DNA of 64,000 nucleotides. Source: Cyanoderma ruficeps (taxonomy: Eukaryota; Chordata; Aves; Passeriformes; Timaliidae). The position numbers and the translations under genes were made by a program. The DNA is taken from positions 18,719,754 through 18,783,753 of the forward strand of contig VZDJ01000623.1 of the NCBI GenBank assembly GCA_008694505.1. Reading direction: 5' to 3'. Position 1 is the stretch's first letter. Each line of letters starts with the position of its first letter. The notes under the pieces are model-generated. The model had not been told where the DNA came from. It made no database searches and worked only from the letters and a program-made list of their open reading frames with translations. This document shows, piece by piece, positions 46,741 through 60,400 of the stretch.

Positions 46741-48743
46741 TCTGACCCCAAGCCAGATACAACCTCCTCTGAAAGAGTTGTAAGGAGTGATCAGAATAAA
46801 AGAATACGTGGGAGAAGGCAGAGAAACTACAGCTCACCACCACAAACGGAAGTTGTGTGAAATGGTGGTGTTAGAGAAAGCTCTTATGGGTAAAACCCAG
46901 CCTGATGAAGAGCTATAGGATTGCAAGGTCAGCTGTAGGATACCGGGAGTTTTATGTACAGGGAGGTTAGGTTAGCACACGGAGTTGAAACAGACCTCAC
47001 AAAATGCAGAGAGCCATTGCACTAAGGATTGTTTCCAGACCCTGGATGATTGTAATCCGCTCCTGCAGCTGCAGTGTGAGCAGCAACACAAAGTGCTCCT
47101 AGGTTAGTGACTACTAAGACAAGTGAGCAAGGGGAGCTTTTCTGTATTCATCCCACATCGGGGTACTCCTCCAGCCTTCCTAAAATGACCACAGGAGAGA
47201 GTTCTCTGAAGCAATTGAAACAGAATCCATGTTGTGTGCAGTGCAAAAAGCACATAATGCTTTTCCTCTGATGCTCATTACTGTACAGCTGTTGGTATTA
47301 ACTTTCATTCACCAGCTTTTTCCTCATTCACTAGAATTTCTCACAATCCTTCCCAAGCCTGACTCCACAATATTTGCAGATGTCAGCATCCCATGGTTCT
47401 CCTTCCTTCCCTGAGCATCCCTAAATTCTGCTGAACAGCACAGGATCCAGTGGAGGGACTGAGAGGACCACCCACAAAAGTTGTCACATGATGCATCCTG
47501 ATGATGCAATTCTCTGCTTTGCTTCCTGACTCCACGCCTGCCCTGACCCATGACATTTCCCCTTCACTTGTTATTACTTGGTGCAAAATGTCATCCTTTC
47601 CTGCACAGGACCTGTTTAGTCAAGAAAATTTTATCAGATTGGTCTTTTATTGACTGTTTTCACTGATACATTACAATGCTTTTATTCAAATGAATTAACC
47701 CTCATTTTGCCATTTTCTGTTCTCAACTTGGGGTCATCCAGGAGCTGGACTTGATAGCACAGACTTCAGACACAGTTAAAAAAACAACAAATGATGAAAG
47801 TAAATACACTCATTTTCACTAATCTAGGTGTCTGAAACATGTTCATTAACAGATACAGAGAAGCTCAGGAAAAATTGATCCAGAGCCAAGGACCAGTGCT
47901 GAAATATGTTATATCCACACTGGCTGAAAGCCCAGATGAAAACTGCAAAACCATGCAAGTAATCCCAGTTCGTCTTGAACAGAAGGCATTTATTAAGTGC
48001 TGGAGCCTTTTTATTTTCTATTGTTGTTAAAATTTGTCAAATTGAAAACATTCTGCAGTTTTCAAGTGGAAAGTGGCCTGATTTTCAGAGTTTGTTTGCC
48101 AGACACCTCAGCTGCCCATCTGCCAGGCTATTGCAGTCACTGATTCCAAAGCAACCCTGGAGGCAGACGTCTCAGCTCCAAACTCTACATACAATTTCTG
48201 TCTTTATTTTCTTTTTTTTTCACTCAAAAGCTGGGACTGAAATAGCATTTCAAGATACTGAAATCCTGCAGGAAACCAACTGACCTTTCTCCACACTAGT
48301 CAGAAAAACGTGGGCAGGAAGAGTAGGCAGCAAAAAGACTCTGCAGGAATAAATATCCGGTCTCGAGGTCTTTTCTCACCAGAAGAAATGCACTGTCCAA
48401 ACATCACGCAATAATATCTGATGGCAGATGTGCTGCAATTAACTGCTTTAATGCATTTTGTGTCTTAGGGCTGTTTGCAATAAAAAAGCATGACAGGGGC
48501 ACAGCATTCCTTTCCATTCCTTGTTTTGAGCTGTCTGTGATATCTTGGCACTGTGTCCCAAGAACAAAGTGTGGAAATAAAGCTTTTGTTTAACCTACTT
48601 GTGTGGGCTCCCTGAGGAGGTGACTGCCTGCCCAGCCAAATCTGTAACTCTTGGCTCCCCAAATACCATCAGCAAACAGAAAGCACTGGAGGGAAAAAAC
48701 TGCGGGTTGTTATCCAAATAAAGCGCCAGAGTTTATTCATGAA

Positions 48744-48790
48744 TTCTAAGTGGATTCAAAGTTTATTCAAAGTTTATTCATTTATTCATG
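48744..48790. repeat. Short tandem GTTTATTCAAA repeat
   Basis: Variants of gtttattca recur five times in about 50 bp, two of them as the exact 11-mer unit gtttattcaaa-like. Confidence 0.6.
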
Positions 48791-49194
48791 TCAGCAAGGT
48801 ATCTCTGCCTGCCTGTACCTGTCAGGACTGCAACACAGTCAGACAAAAGGCAAACACAACCTGATACTCATGGTGGGTCCAAGACTTCAGTCCAGTCAGC
48901 AGGGTGACCCAGGGAGCTCCATTTCTCAAGCTATGGACGGATCAGCCTGAAATCCTTCTCTTCTCTATCCCTGTACTTTTGTCCTTGTGTTTCATACTGG
49001 GATGGAGACAGACTGTCCAACATTGGTGTGTGGAGAGGAACCAGCCAGCAGAAGGTGGGCAGGTGGAAAGGAACTGAGTGAAGAATCTCCCCAGATGAGG
49101 AGTCCTCCAGCTTGGATGAGACAATAGTTTTTATATCCTGTGACATCTTCACCAAATCATTCCCCATATCTGGAATAATGGGAAGCTTAAGCAT

Positions 49195-49720
49195 TGTGAA
49201 GAACCAGCTTTGCATTGTCTGTCTAGATTTCAGTAAAGCATTTGGCACTGTTTCCCAGAGCATTCCCCTGGTGAAACTGCTTAGGGCTTGGACAGATGTA
49301 CTCGTCTCTGTGTGGAAAACTGGCTGGATGACCAAGCCCAGAGTGTGGTGAATGGAGTTAAATCCAGTTGGCCACAGGTGGTGTTTCCCAAGGCTTGGTA
49401 TTGTGGCCAATCCTGCCACGTCTATATATGTCTACATATGTAGATATGCCATATCTACATCAATGTTCTGGACAAGGGGATGGAGGGCACCCTCAGCAAA
49501 TTCACAGAGGACACCAAGCTGGGTGAGAATGCTGATCTGCTGGAGGGCAGGAAGGGTCTGGACAGGTTGGATCAATGAGCTGAGGCCAATTGTTTGAGGT
49601 TCAACTAGTGCCGGGTCCTGAATTTTGGTTGCAGCAGCTCCAGGGAGTACTAAAGGCTGGGGGAAGTGTGGCTGAAAATCTGCCCAACAGAAAACGATCT
49701 GGAGGGGCTGTGGCCACATC
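49195..49720 (+). repeat. CR1 LINE reverse-transcriptase fragment, sense, defective
   Basis: Reads CLDFSKAFGTVSQSI and, after frame breaks, LSKFTEDTKLG, LLEGRKGLDRLDQ-like text and CRVLNFGCSSS-like text of the CR1 ORF2 protein. The catalytic F/YADD box is decayed to FTED, so it is inactive. An AT-rich palindromic stretch (about 49420-49460) interrupts it. Confidence 0.85.
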
Positions 49721-50302
49721 CCTGGGGAGCCTGTGACTGTGGATATCGTGCCCATGTTGCCTAATGCTACAGGGACCCAGAGACACAGTGTGCCCATCCC
49801 TGTGCATAGCATCAAAACAAATTCCATGGCAAATGTGTAATCATGATAACGGTCTATAGAAGGGCTTGCAGATCTCACTGGCTCCAAGGACTGAAGGCTG
49901 TTCTCCTTTGCCCTGAGGGGAAATCTGTAGTTTCACTTGGAAGCACTGAGTGGTGAATTAAAGCGTTGATGGGAAGATTTTCTGTTTCACTTCCCTCTGG
50001 ACATAGACAAAGCCCATCAAGGTGAGTATCACCTTTGCTGCTCTTCCCACTGCAATAGGTCATCCTAAAAGACAATGCTGTGGTCAGCCAATAACTCTTG
50101 TATTTGTGTGAGTCCTGAAAGCTGCCGTGCTGAATGCTTTTATCCTCACTATCTTGTGCCCAGGTGCTGGAGTTTTCTAGGAGTTGTGAAGGGCAGCCTG
50201 GCAAATCCTTCTGCTCTTTGCAGCTACAAGGAAAAATGAGTGGAAATATGATGCTGAATCCTTGCTAAACTCAAAAAAAAACTCACAAAGGGTGAAGGAG
50301 TA

Positions 50303-50425
50303 CTGAGATTAGCTCAGTGGGTTAGTGCACGGTGCTAAAAATGCCAAGGCTGTGGATTTGATCCCTGAGTCGTTCTCAATGACTTTGTGGATCCTTTCCA
50401 ACTCTGAATATTTCGTGATTCAGTG
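50303..50425 (+). mobile_element. tRNA-Ile-derived SINE with CR1-like tail, plus strand
   Basis: A consensus-like A box tagctcagtgg (50310-50320) and a B box gatttgatccc (50355-50365) lie within tRNA-Ile-like sequence. A CR1-like end follows (tttgtggatcctttccaact, tttcgtgattcagtga). The anticodon region is mutated (gctaaaaatgcc), so it is not a tRNA gene. Confidence 0.78.
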
Positions 50426-51061
50426 AGCATATGTCTTCCAAGTTTTCGCCATTCTCTCTGTGGCCTCCTGCTATCCCAGATTGTCACTGTGTAGTGAAAG
50501 GAACATCCATGCTGTAGCAGTTATCTCTTTTGTTGTCCCTTATTTGCTGTAAGAACTGGTCCTGGAAAAACCTTTTGCTCTCCATTTTGTACAGCTCATC
50601 CAGTTTCTGTGGAGTTTATTTATACAGAGGAAAAGACCTCGCTGGTCTCTAAAGCTGGAGCAAATATTTCATTCTAACTCCTATTACTGTCATTCTGAAA
50701 TATTTTAACAGAACTAAATTTTTACACAATCACAGGAAAATCTTCAGCATTAAAATGACCAACCACAGCCACTGAGGACAGTTAACAATTGCTCAGATCT
50801 GTAACATTCAAATTCAAGGTTCATTTCAGATATAAGCATTTTATGCTGTATATGGCAATGCATTTCTGCTGACATGCATATATATATGTGTACATATAAA
50901 TGTATTTGCATGCATTCTACTAAGCAGCATCCATTCACCACCAGAGGGCAGGCAGAGAATATGAAAATTAATTGTCCTGTGCTTTCCTGCACGTCAATGA
51001 ACGAATTGCTCAGTGGGCAGAAGGATACCACCAACGTTTCTGACTGTCTCCAATGGCTTTC

Positions 51062-51400
51062 TTATCATAGAATCATAGAATAGTTTGGGCTGGAAGGGAC
51101 CATTCAAGCTCACCTCATCCAGTCCTCCTGCAATGAGCAGGGACACGTTCATCTGCAACTGGTGGCTCAGAGCCCTGTTCAGCCTGGCCTTGAATGTTTC
51201 CATGGGTGGGGCATCCACCACCTCTCTGGGCAACCTGTGACAGTGTTTTGCTACTCTCACTGTAAAAAATCTCTTCCTACTATCTAAACCAACCACCTTT
51301 TATTTTAAAACCATTATCCCTTGTTCTATTGCAAGAGGCCCTGCTAAAATGTTTTTGCCCTGAATCTCAATCCTTTCAAATGCCTCATATTTCACAGTTT
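51062..51400 (-). repeat. CR1 LINE fragment, antisense
   Basis: Reversed CR1 with an intact tail (atcatagaatcatagaatag) and ggctggaagggaccattcaa. The minus-strand reading RKRFFTVRVAKHCHRLPREV is the CR1 protein C terminus, followed by CR1 3' UTR. Confidence 0.9.
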
Positions 51401-54194
51401 GATGGCTATTTTTTGGGATTTTTATTTGTCTGAGATCTAAATCTAGCAATGTTGATATGAACCAGTGTGTCCACTGTCACAGTCCTGAGTCCTAGGAGCT
51501 TTTGGAAAGGTGTAATGAGCAAAGAAGAGCTGCTCTTCCCACTCATGCTATGGAGAGGACAAAAATACATAAGTCTTGATGCCAGAAAGCAAATGCTTAA
51601 AAGTGCATACCTTCAACCAGGACATGTTTATGATATGACACAGACAGACCTTTTAGATATTATGGAATCCATAAGGATCATTGTGTAAAACCCAGTGCCT
51701 TTGACCTGAGGAGGAAAAGGGGTGGACAACCTTACCCAGAAGCTTCATCCCAATTTCATAACAAAGATCTCCACAATTTTGTGCCAGGAGATGAAAATTT
51801 ATGGGGGAACAGAGGCCCCTTAGGGCATGAATCCTGTTTAGGGCTTTGCTCAATGGGATAGTGGATGGCAAACCCTCAAAACAATAACAGAATGGCAGAA
51901 TTGCCTATAATGTTTGTAGTACATTCTGTAATGCCATCCCCAAGTGGCTTCACTTGAGGAAACCTGGAAAGTATTTTAAGGGATTGCTATATCCAGCCTG
52001 GTCTGGAAAGTTGGGATTTACACCAGCAGGATGTATACTCACAACCATCAGAATGATCCAGTTTTCTGTTTCCTGATAACGAGAGAGATTCATTTCCCTC
52101 AATTCTGAATCTATGTCTGCAGTAGTCACGCACCAGTCCCTTCATCTTCACAAGAGAAAGTCAGAGCTTCTGACTCATCTGCTGGACAATTAGATGAATC
52201 ATGAGCAAGGCAGGCTTTAATTTCCCTCCCTGAGCTGTGGAGGATATCAAGATTAGTGGCTCACTTGATAGGTCCCAACCTTGCAGCTGTCTACATTTGA
52301 TCGAATATAGCTTATCTTTTTCACCTATGACATCATTCTGGAATTACAAATTTTTACGAGAAAAATGAGACCAGGAGTTTACTCAGCTCTTCAATGCCAT
52401 AACTACTTCCACCTGGGTTTGGCAGGGGGCAGGTGACACATGTTGGAGCACAATTGTGCTTCTGTGTTCCCTGTATTTCACCATTCAATGCACTAAACTT
52501 TCAGGAACTGTAGCCCATGCACTGGCTTCGAAGTTTTATCTGAGGTGCACCCCTGTTCTGAAATCTGGAAGGAGATGCTCAGAAGCAAATTATGCTTATA
52601 GTGTTTCGAAAAATCAAACAGATAGATGAGCAGGATTTTTTTCCTTCAGATTGCTGCCTTATGTCTGCTTTCTGTCTCCACTGAAATAACTTCAGTATCC
52701 CCCTGTGTCTCCCAGAGTATCCCTTGCTTCATCATTTGGTTCAGAGGGGTTGTTAGATGGTACAGGTACCTTTCTCCTCCAGCAGGATGTTCCACCTAGA
52801 GCATTTCACACAGGAGCTCTCATGACATGTGGTTGTAGCTCAGCAAGAACCCTGAATGAACTAAGTGGTTCAAATACTTTTTCTTCATTGAAAAAAAAAG
52901 TCTAAAATACATCATTTGGGGTGGGATTATTCAAGAAAAGCCAACACACTGAGCAGTAAGCAAAGACATTTTGGAAATAACCCAGAATCCCACTGTGGGC
53001 TATAAAAAACCCCCATGATTTCAGTAAGTGATGACGTAGTGATGGATCGGGGGCTGTGGGAAAGATCAAAGTGTGTAAGAAACATGACAAAAATAGAGCA
53101 TTTCTAACTCATTTCTCTCTCTCTCTATGATTCCAACCTTCTTTTTTTTCAGCATTTGCCTAAAAACAGTCTAGAAGGAGAAAAACACAGTATATATCAT
53201 ACTCTCCACTAACTGTTGTGAAATACTTTTCTGCAAGAGGTGAAAATTAGCTGTATCATAATCAGCTCCAAGGCCTTATAGATATAATGCAGCTTTACTG
53301 CAGTAGAACACCACCTCGCCAAAGAAAACATGATACAGAGGTAGAAAGAAGGGACAACAAGAAAGGAAAATTCATTATTTAAATGGTGGTTGATAAATAA
53401 GAGTCATTTTTGTAAGGTCTGATTCAATAGTAGGGACTGAAAATGCTCATTCTTCATTCCAGCAGCCTAAAGAAAACAAGAAGAAGAAGGAAGAATGGGT
53501 GCTATTACACACTTAAAATTAAGCAGGAGATTTAGAGAGAAACATGATCTTTAACCCCATTAATACAGAAGACAGAACAAATTGTTCTTCAGCTTCTTCC
53601 ACACCACCTGATTCATTGATCCTTCTGCTATTGCAGTGGTAGAGCAGAGATATAGGAAATATTTGCAAGAGAAACCACATCAATCTCATTTGGTTTGTAT
53701 TTCAAGATAAATCAGATTTGTCACATGCAGCAGTTTCCTGAACCTGTTGATAAAGCTTTGGGATGTTTCAAGCACAGGCTAGAAGGTGTCCCTGGAGAAG
53801 TTAGCAGAGGGCAGGAAAAACCCAGAGACACTTCAAAAATCAGGGTAGGATGCAGACTCCCTTCAACCATTGGAGCAGGGCAAGTGCTAGGCAGAAAGTC
53901 TCTGCCTCTTATTTCTGTCTTCTTGAGATGTTCACTTATTGACTTTTCTTGCAAGCCATAGTGCAAAATTTCACTGAAGGATGGTGGATGTCTGAGGACC
54001 ACAGGGTTTGGAAAATAAAGTCAGAGTAGCCTGGAGATTGTTTTGGCCCCCCCTAATACAAACACAAATTCCATTTGCACCATTTCAACACCCCCACAAG
54101 ACTCTCTGCAACTCCTGTCATATCAGTTTACCTGTCCCCATATGGTTTCCCTCTCATTTTTCTCTTACTACCTCACTGCCATGAGCCCCAGCAG

Positions 54195-54212
54195 CCCCCC
54201 CCCTCCCCCCCA
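54195..54212. repeat. Poly-C tract
   Basis: Eighteen bases, all C except one T. It lies inside the spurious 54043-54621 open frame. Confidence 0.85.
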
Positions 54213-56759
54213 TCAGGCATTGTTTTATCCCCAAGTTATTTGTGTTAACTTCTCTCAGAAGACTGCAGGAGACCCTTATCACCAAAGTCACCCCTTCTAT
54301 ATCCTGTGGCAATATCTGCTTGTCCTGGGAATCTCCACCATATCTGCCACTCTAAGTGATATACAACATTTCTCAAGAGTTGCACCATTATGTGTGTTTT
54401 GCTTTTTTGCTCAATTTTCTAGCACTGTCTGCCTAGGCTTCAAGCAGTGTTTGAGGACCCTGGCACTCAAGAGTAATCAGATGAGGCAGGACTTTGTCTA
54501 TCCTTCAAATCACTGCATCTTAACATGGTTGCAGCTAACTCCTTCACAGCTGGCCACATCTGGTTTGATAAGTGTGGAGTGTCCCATGGGAACTGGACAT
54601 GCATTTTCCCCTGCCATGTAGACCTCAGGAAGGCTATGGTTGGTATCAAAGGGAGTTGACACAAATCTAGTCTGGGGAAACGCCAGGAGCAACATCTTCT
54701 TTGAGTTCAGCTAAAAACACAGTTCCTGAGATCTGCAGGCACCATGTGATGGGGGCTGAGATGGGACAGGAATCACAGCTGACCTGCTGACCAGAACAAC
54801 TTCACTGTCCAACTCACCACCTGTATCAGCACCAGCGTGTGAAGCATCATCCCAGCAACAAACTTCCCTCAACAACAGCAGCAGAAACAGAAAAAGAGCA
54901 GCTAGAGAAAAGCTCAAGGAACCCTTGTTCCTCATGTATTTTTTAAAAAAGAAGAGGCTATAATCAGACCCAGAGATATGGAGCATAAATATCAAACTTT
55001 GTTTAGGTTGGGAAAATATAATTTATAATTAAAGTTGGGCATCTTGTTGACAAGATATGACTTATTTTAGATGTGAGGTAAGCACATGGTCAACTTCTAA
55101 TCTCTTACAAGTTATTAAAACCAGTCAGTTCTCTTTCTGGCTGTTTTGTTGGCTTTTTGGGGGTTTTTTTTAGTGTAATTTCTAAAAAAGCTGGGTTAAC
55201 GTCAGCTCAAGATAATGATGCTTATACTGGCAGTGATGTCTTGAAGCATCTCAGTAGCTGGGAATTTTTCCTGCTGTTCATACACTGCTTGCCTCCATGC
55301 CAGCCCCACCAACCAAGCCTGTTCCCCTCTCCCATGGAAGAGCGGGAATCCCATGACAGTTAAAAGGGAAGGAGAGGGTCCAGGGTTGACTTTGTGTGAT
55401 CAGAACTGACCTGTGGCTTTTTTTTTTTTTTCAAGTGGGATTTGCTAGTTGCCACATCCTGCCATGCCTCAGTATGGAGGCGTGTAGGATCTGTGCATGG
55501 CAGATACCAGCAGAGATTATCACAGGACTGGTGCTTGTCAAGTTTTGGTGGCAAGATCCTACAAGTTTTCAGGGTGTGGTGTCCCTCCTTGTTTCCTCAG
55601 GTTCTTTCATGGGGTATGCTTGGGTACACGGATGCTGTCAGATAAACCAGCTCCCCAGAGTCAATCCCACTGAGGGTTAGCTCTCCCAAGGGCACCCCTT
55701 CCCAGAAAAGCAGCTTGTTCCCTGCAAGCTGGGTGTAGTTCTGTGGTTTCCTTCAGCTTTGGTTGCGTCTGCTCTGCACAGTCCTCCAAAACTATTCCAC
55801 AGCAGATTTGGACACTGTCCCCACAATATCAAGGCATTCTCAAAGAGCTAGCAGTGAAACAACAAATTCAGGGCTGTAGGGGAATCATTCAGAGTCAGAT
55901 ATCTGACTGCTACACACTGGGAAATAGTCAACTTGCTCTAGAGAAGGGACAGGTCTGCATTGGTCCAGTCAGGAATCACTCCCTGGGAGAGATACCTTTA
56001 CTGGGAGATGTAACTGGGGAAGCATCAGCACTCAGGTGTCACTGGGTATCAATCAAACATTGGTTGGCCCAAATTTCTGCAGCCCACATACCAGAGAGAG
56101 AGATCTATCAGCAGCATCTGTGCGAATAATTTCTTCTGCTTCCATGTAAGTCTGAAACTCATCATCAGCATCAGGAGACTTCCTATCCTTTCTGTGACTG
56201 GCCATTTTCCTTTAGCTAGCCATGCACCACCTGGATAATATAACTGGCCCCACATTTCTGAGCAGCACGAATGCAGCCATCCTCCAGGCTTGGCTGCTGT
56301 GACATCGAGCTGGCCAGCAGGTTGTCCTGGTGTGATTACAGCAGGGGAGACAACATCTCCTTGCTGACCTCCCTCTGTCAGTCCCAGCCGAATAAGATAG
56401 CATGGACCATGAGGGGAGGTGCAGCTTGGGTGGGAGATGGACATCTACACATCAGTGTCCAGCTGATGCCAAACCAAATAGCACTGCCACAGTCATGAGG
56501 CACAGTGCCACAAGATAGAGCTACAGTGGACTCCTACTGTAGGCACAGCACAGGGTCATTGGGGCATTCAGACCACGTGCTCACCTGTTGATATTGTGCT
56601 GTGTTTTTTGGGCCACTTTTGTCCCATATAAGTGCTATTCTGAGGTCCTCAATAAGGTTTTGGAGCTGCTGTACACCAGAAAACTACTCCAGATCTGCTT
56701 CTGTTGCCAAGAGAAGTCAATGAGAAGTTCACTGTTGATCGCTGAGGCTGGAAGTGTCC

Positions 56760-57498
56760 CAACTTCAGGGACAGAAAGATGAGGCCACCAGCAGCAGTTC
56801 AAGGAAACAAACTCTTTAATTCAAAAATCTGACTCCATTTATATACATTTGTACAAAGGTCCAGAGATGGGCTACACAGGATGCCACCTCTCTAACCTGG
56901 ATGGTGGACATCACCATCAATCATCTCTTCTCTCAGAGGAGAACTATGTAAACATTCTGAAAATACACATTGTTTACATGAAGCTGCGTGAGAATCTACA
57001 GCACGAAGACAAAAGGCACAAAATTCAGGGCGACAGTTCACCTACAAATTGTTAAACCATTTGGCCTTTAAAAAACACACTTATACAGCTATACATGTTC
57101 ATTATCATACATGATATAATTAAGAACATGTATCACTATTGTTTACTTCTCTGCCATGATGTACACATTACTTTTAAATTGATTGTCCTTGTTACATTCT
57201 TATTGCAGTAACACACACAAAATGGGCTCATTGCAACACTTAACAAACCACATTTTTCACATCTGTAGACATTTTCATCTTGAATCTCTCAGTATGGTGC
57301 AGATCTGAAGTAACCCTGTCAGGAGCTGGTGTGCTTAAGAGAATGAACAGTAACCTGTGGAAGAGGGGCCAGCATATGTTTAGCAGAACCCACAAAGCTG
57401 TTTGGCACATGCTGTTGAAGGACATGGGTTTTATCTGATTTTAATAAACAGGTCCAGGAAAGTCAGTAGGGGAGTCAGCAGCCCCCCCTTTTTTTTGG
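56760..57498 (-). mobile_element. Possible LTR remnant with polypurine tract, minus strand
   Basis: On the minus strand, A8G7 (57482-57496) resembles the polypurine tract that precedes a 3' LTR, and TGCTGACTCC follows at once. About 660 bp on, an ATTAAA-like signal sits near 56815. No coding remnants identify a family; boundaries are approximate. Confidence 0.3.
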
Positions 57499-60400
57499 CC
57501 TATACAAAATTCTTGTCCATAATGACAGATGTCAGTGCAAAGAGAGGAAAAACACACAATGCTGAAGGCAAAACTCTCCTCTAGGCAGAAAGTCACTCAG
57601 TTGAGATACTCCTTATGCATCCAGGGAAGAAGATTTGCAGTGGTCCCCGGGAGGCTTGCTTTGGTCTCTGATGCTTGCAGGAGCTCCCTGGGGGGGTGGC
57701 CCAGGCAGGGCTGTGCTTTTGTTGGTGAACCCAACTCTCCGTTTAGACACCCACTGAGGAGCTGCCCAAACTCTCTCAGGGGTTTGCACTGCTGCAAGTG
57801 AATGTGCAGAGGCCAATGCACCCCTGCCCTGAAACCAGGGCATGTCTAAGCAGAAAAAGACAACAAAGGCAACATGCAGGTACCCCACCAGCTTACACAA
57901 GTGTATTGCTTATGAAATAAGAGAGAGCTTCACATCCAAGAAAAAAGAAGGAAAAATCCATCCCACTGCCCTTTCTGGAAGGCATTTACATTATTTCCCA
58001 TTCGAGCATTAAATTGAATTTATCCTTTCCCCCAAGGGTGTGTTTGGTCATCCCACTGCTGTGCCACAGAGACACAACTGAGCTGTTGGGAATCCAAACA
58101 TATGTGTTGTCCCTATGGTAAATCTTCCCTCCCATACACCCTTTTCCTATGCATCCCATTCTGCATGGACTTGGAGTTTTGGGTTTGCAACTAGCTCAGT
58201 GTCCCCGATTCTCTCCATCCTCTGGGAATCTGCAAGCTGACAGCTGTGGGACAGGCACGGATGACTTCAGAGACAAGCATGTGTTTGCAAAGACTGCAGA
58301 GGGGATCTTCCTGTGGAATTTGCAGACTGTTTCATGTGTCAGTACGAGAGGAGCGTAATTACCAGCTGAGAAACTGCAGGAAATAAGCCAAGACTGAATG
58401 GATGAAATGGAAAATAAAGAGAAGCGCAGAGGACACACACATTTTAAAACTATTACGGAGGTATGTATTCACATGCTTGTGGGAGCCTGGGAATACATAA
58501 GAGATCGTGACTGCAAAGGAATGAATTCACGGACCAGTCTATGGGGAGTATTTTTTTTCCCAGTGACTTCAAACTTCTCTCGGAGCTCACAGAGTTTTAG
58601 TCAGCTGGCATGCAATAGAGGTATGACTTCCCTAAGGAAACTCTTCCTCGACTTGCCCTGGAAAAGCTGCTGGGAAAGTCTGTGAGACAGAAGGCTGCAA
58701 GCAGAGGTGAATCCTGCTCCTCCTTCTCCTCCAGCCACAGAGCAGGTATGTGGAGATGCATTTGAACTTGGGAGCATGCTGGAAAGTTTAGCTTTTGACT
58801 GCAGGAAAGATGGGGGCTCTGGAGACTTAGAGCTGCAGCCTTTAAAAGTAACACGGAGGAGGAAGGTACTGTATAAATAAAATATACTGTGTTTGTGCAT
58901 AGGCTGAGGAACTGGCTAAACACATTGTGTAGATGGCTCTATCCACACAGCTGTGTATTTAACCCATCAGGGACTTGCACTGCAGCGAGTCAAATCCCTC
59001 ATGTTAAGGAGGCACCGATTAGTTTACAACAATGCTGTTGTCGCATGCCAGGTTTGTTATTATTCTCTGTGCTTACAGTAGTGAAAAATGGGGACGTGTC
59101 TGGGTATTTTTTCTTTCTTTACAGGACTTTAGTCTGTTTGTGGAATTGCTGCATTATAGTGCTCTGAACCAGGAATGCTGCAGAGATCAGCCTTGTACAC
59201 TGATTAAATGCCACTTGTCCAGATTCCCGACACTGAATCTTAGTAGCACAGCCTTGGGCAAATCACACAGCCCTGGGTAAAATGGGGAAAAGGCTGTTTG
59301 ACTCCTCTGCTCTTCTTACTATCAGCACTGTCATTGAGCTCTCCCTGTTGGAGCACGAGGTGTGAGATGGCAGCATTATTGTGCTACTCTTAAGATCCTG
59401 GCAGCTTGAATGTCACCTTGGGTTAACAATGACTTACTGAGAGGGTTTTGCTGCATCTGGATTGTTACCACAGGAATTAACATTTAGACAGTATTCGAAA
59501 CTGATAAAGTTTTAGAAAATCCTTATTTATATAAAGGTCACAGACAAATTTATAAAGCCAAACCCTGCTGTATTTTGATAAAAAGTTTTTTTGATGAAAG
59601 TGCAGATATGTTTCCTTAAATATAATCAAAAGTTAGGTTTTCCACAACAGCATAAATTTGTTTGTGGCTTTTTTTTTTTTACTAAGATGGAATGATTTCA
59701 ACTTTAAAATCAATTTATTACTCTAAAATGCTGAAATCCTTCAATTTTCAATGATAGAAATTCAAAACAAGTACTCCCTTTTTAAAGCAGATATTTCCAT
59801 TTCAGTGATTGTATCAGTGCTTTACCTTTTACTAATATAGTCATGGATGGACTCAGGGCGAGGGGGGGGATATCAGTATCATGCAATCAGATCTATCATA
59901 AATAACTATTCTCACCTCATTTTTCTTTCTCTTGGATCACAAAAATTGAATAAGTCTTTTCCCAGATACTGATGCCACTTTAACAAAAACAAATTGCTGA
60001 ATTAAAAGCCTTTTTTTCTCTTTTTTTGCTGCACTAAAATAATGGGAGAAATTATTGTGTTTTAGCTCCTGAATTTGAGTTTTCCCAGGAACTGTGTTTT
60101 GCAGGGAGATAGTTTGTTTTCATGGTCAGATAGTTTAATCTGCAGGTCACTTTCTGCTGATATAACTGTTTTCGTTTTCCCATCGCCTACTGTCCTTTCA
60201 CCCAGCCCCTCGCTCAGCAAGTCTCCAGCCTGGTGAATTTCATGTAATCTTCACTTTATTTTCTTTTTCTTTCCTGTAGAGAGGAGTAGAAAAAAGAAAA
60301 GGTGTATAAAATAGGGAATCTGGCTAAACCCCATGTATCCAATTAATTGAAAATGTTAATTTCCGGTGGGGAAATTCTGTTGGCTAAACACCTAATACAG

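Noticed and set aside
49432..49887. 151-codon minus-strand open frame (and 48931-49419, minus)
   Set aside because: Mostly antisense to a decayed CR1 reverse-transcriptase fragment.
50303..50425. tRNA gene
   Set aside because: A and B boxes are present, but the anticodon arm is mutated and a CR1-like tail follows, so it is a SINE.
54043..54621. 192-codon open frame in the intergenic region
   Set aside because: The proline run comes from a poly-C tract, no domain or splice context is evident and the composition looks non-coding.
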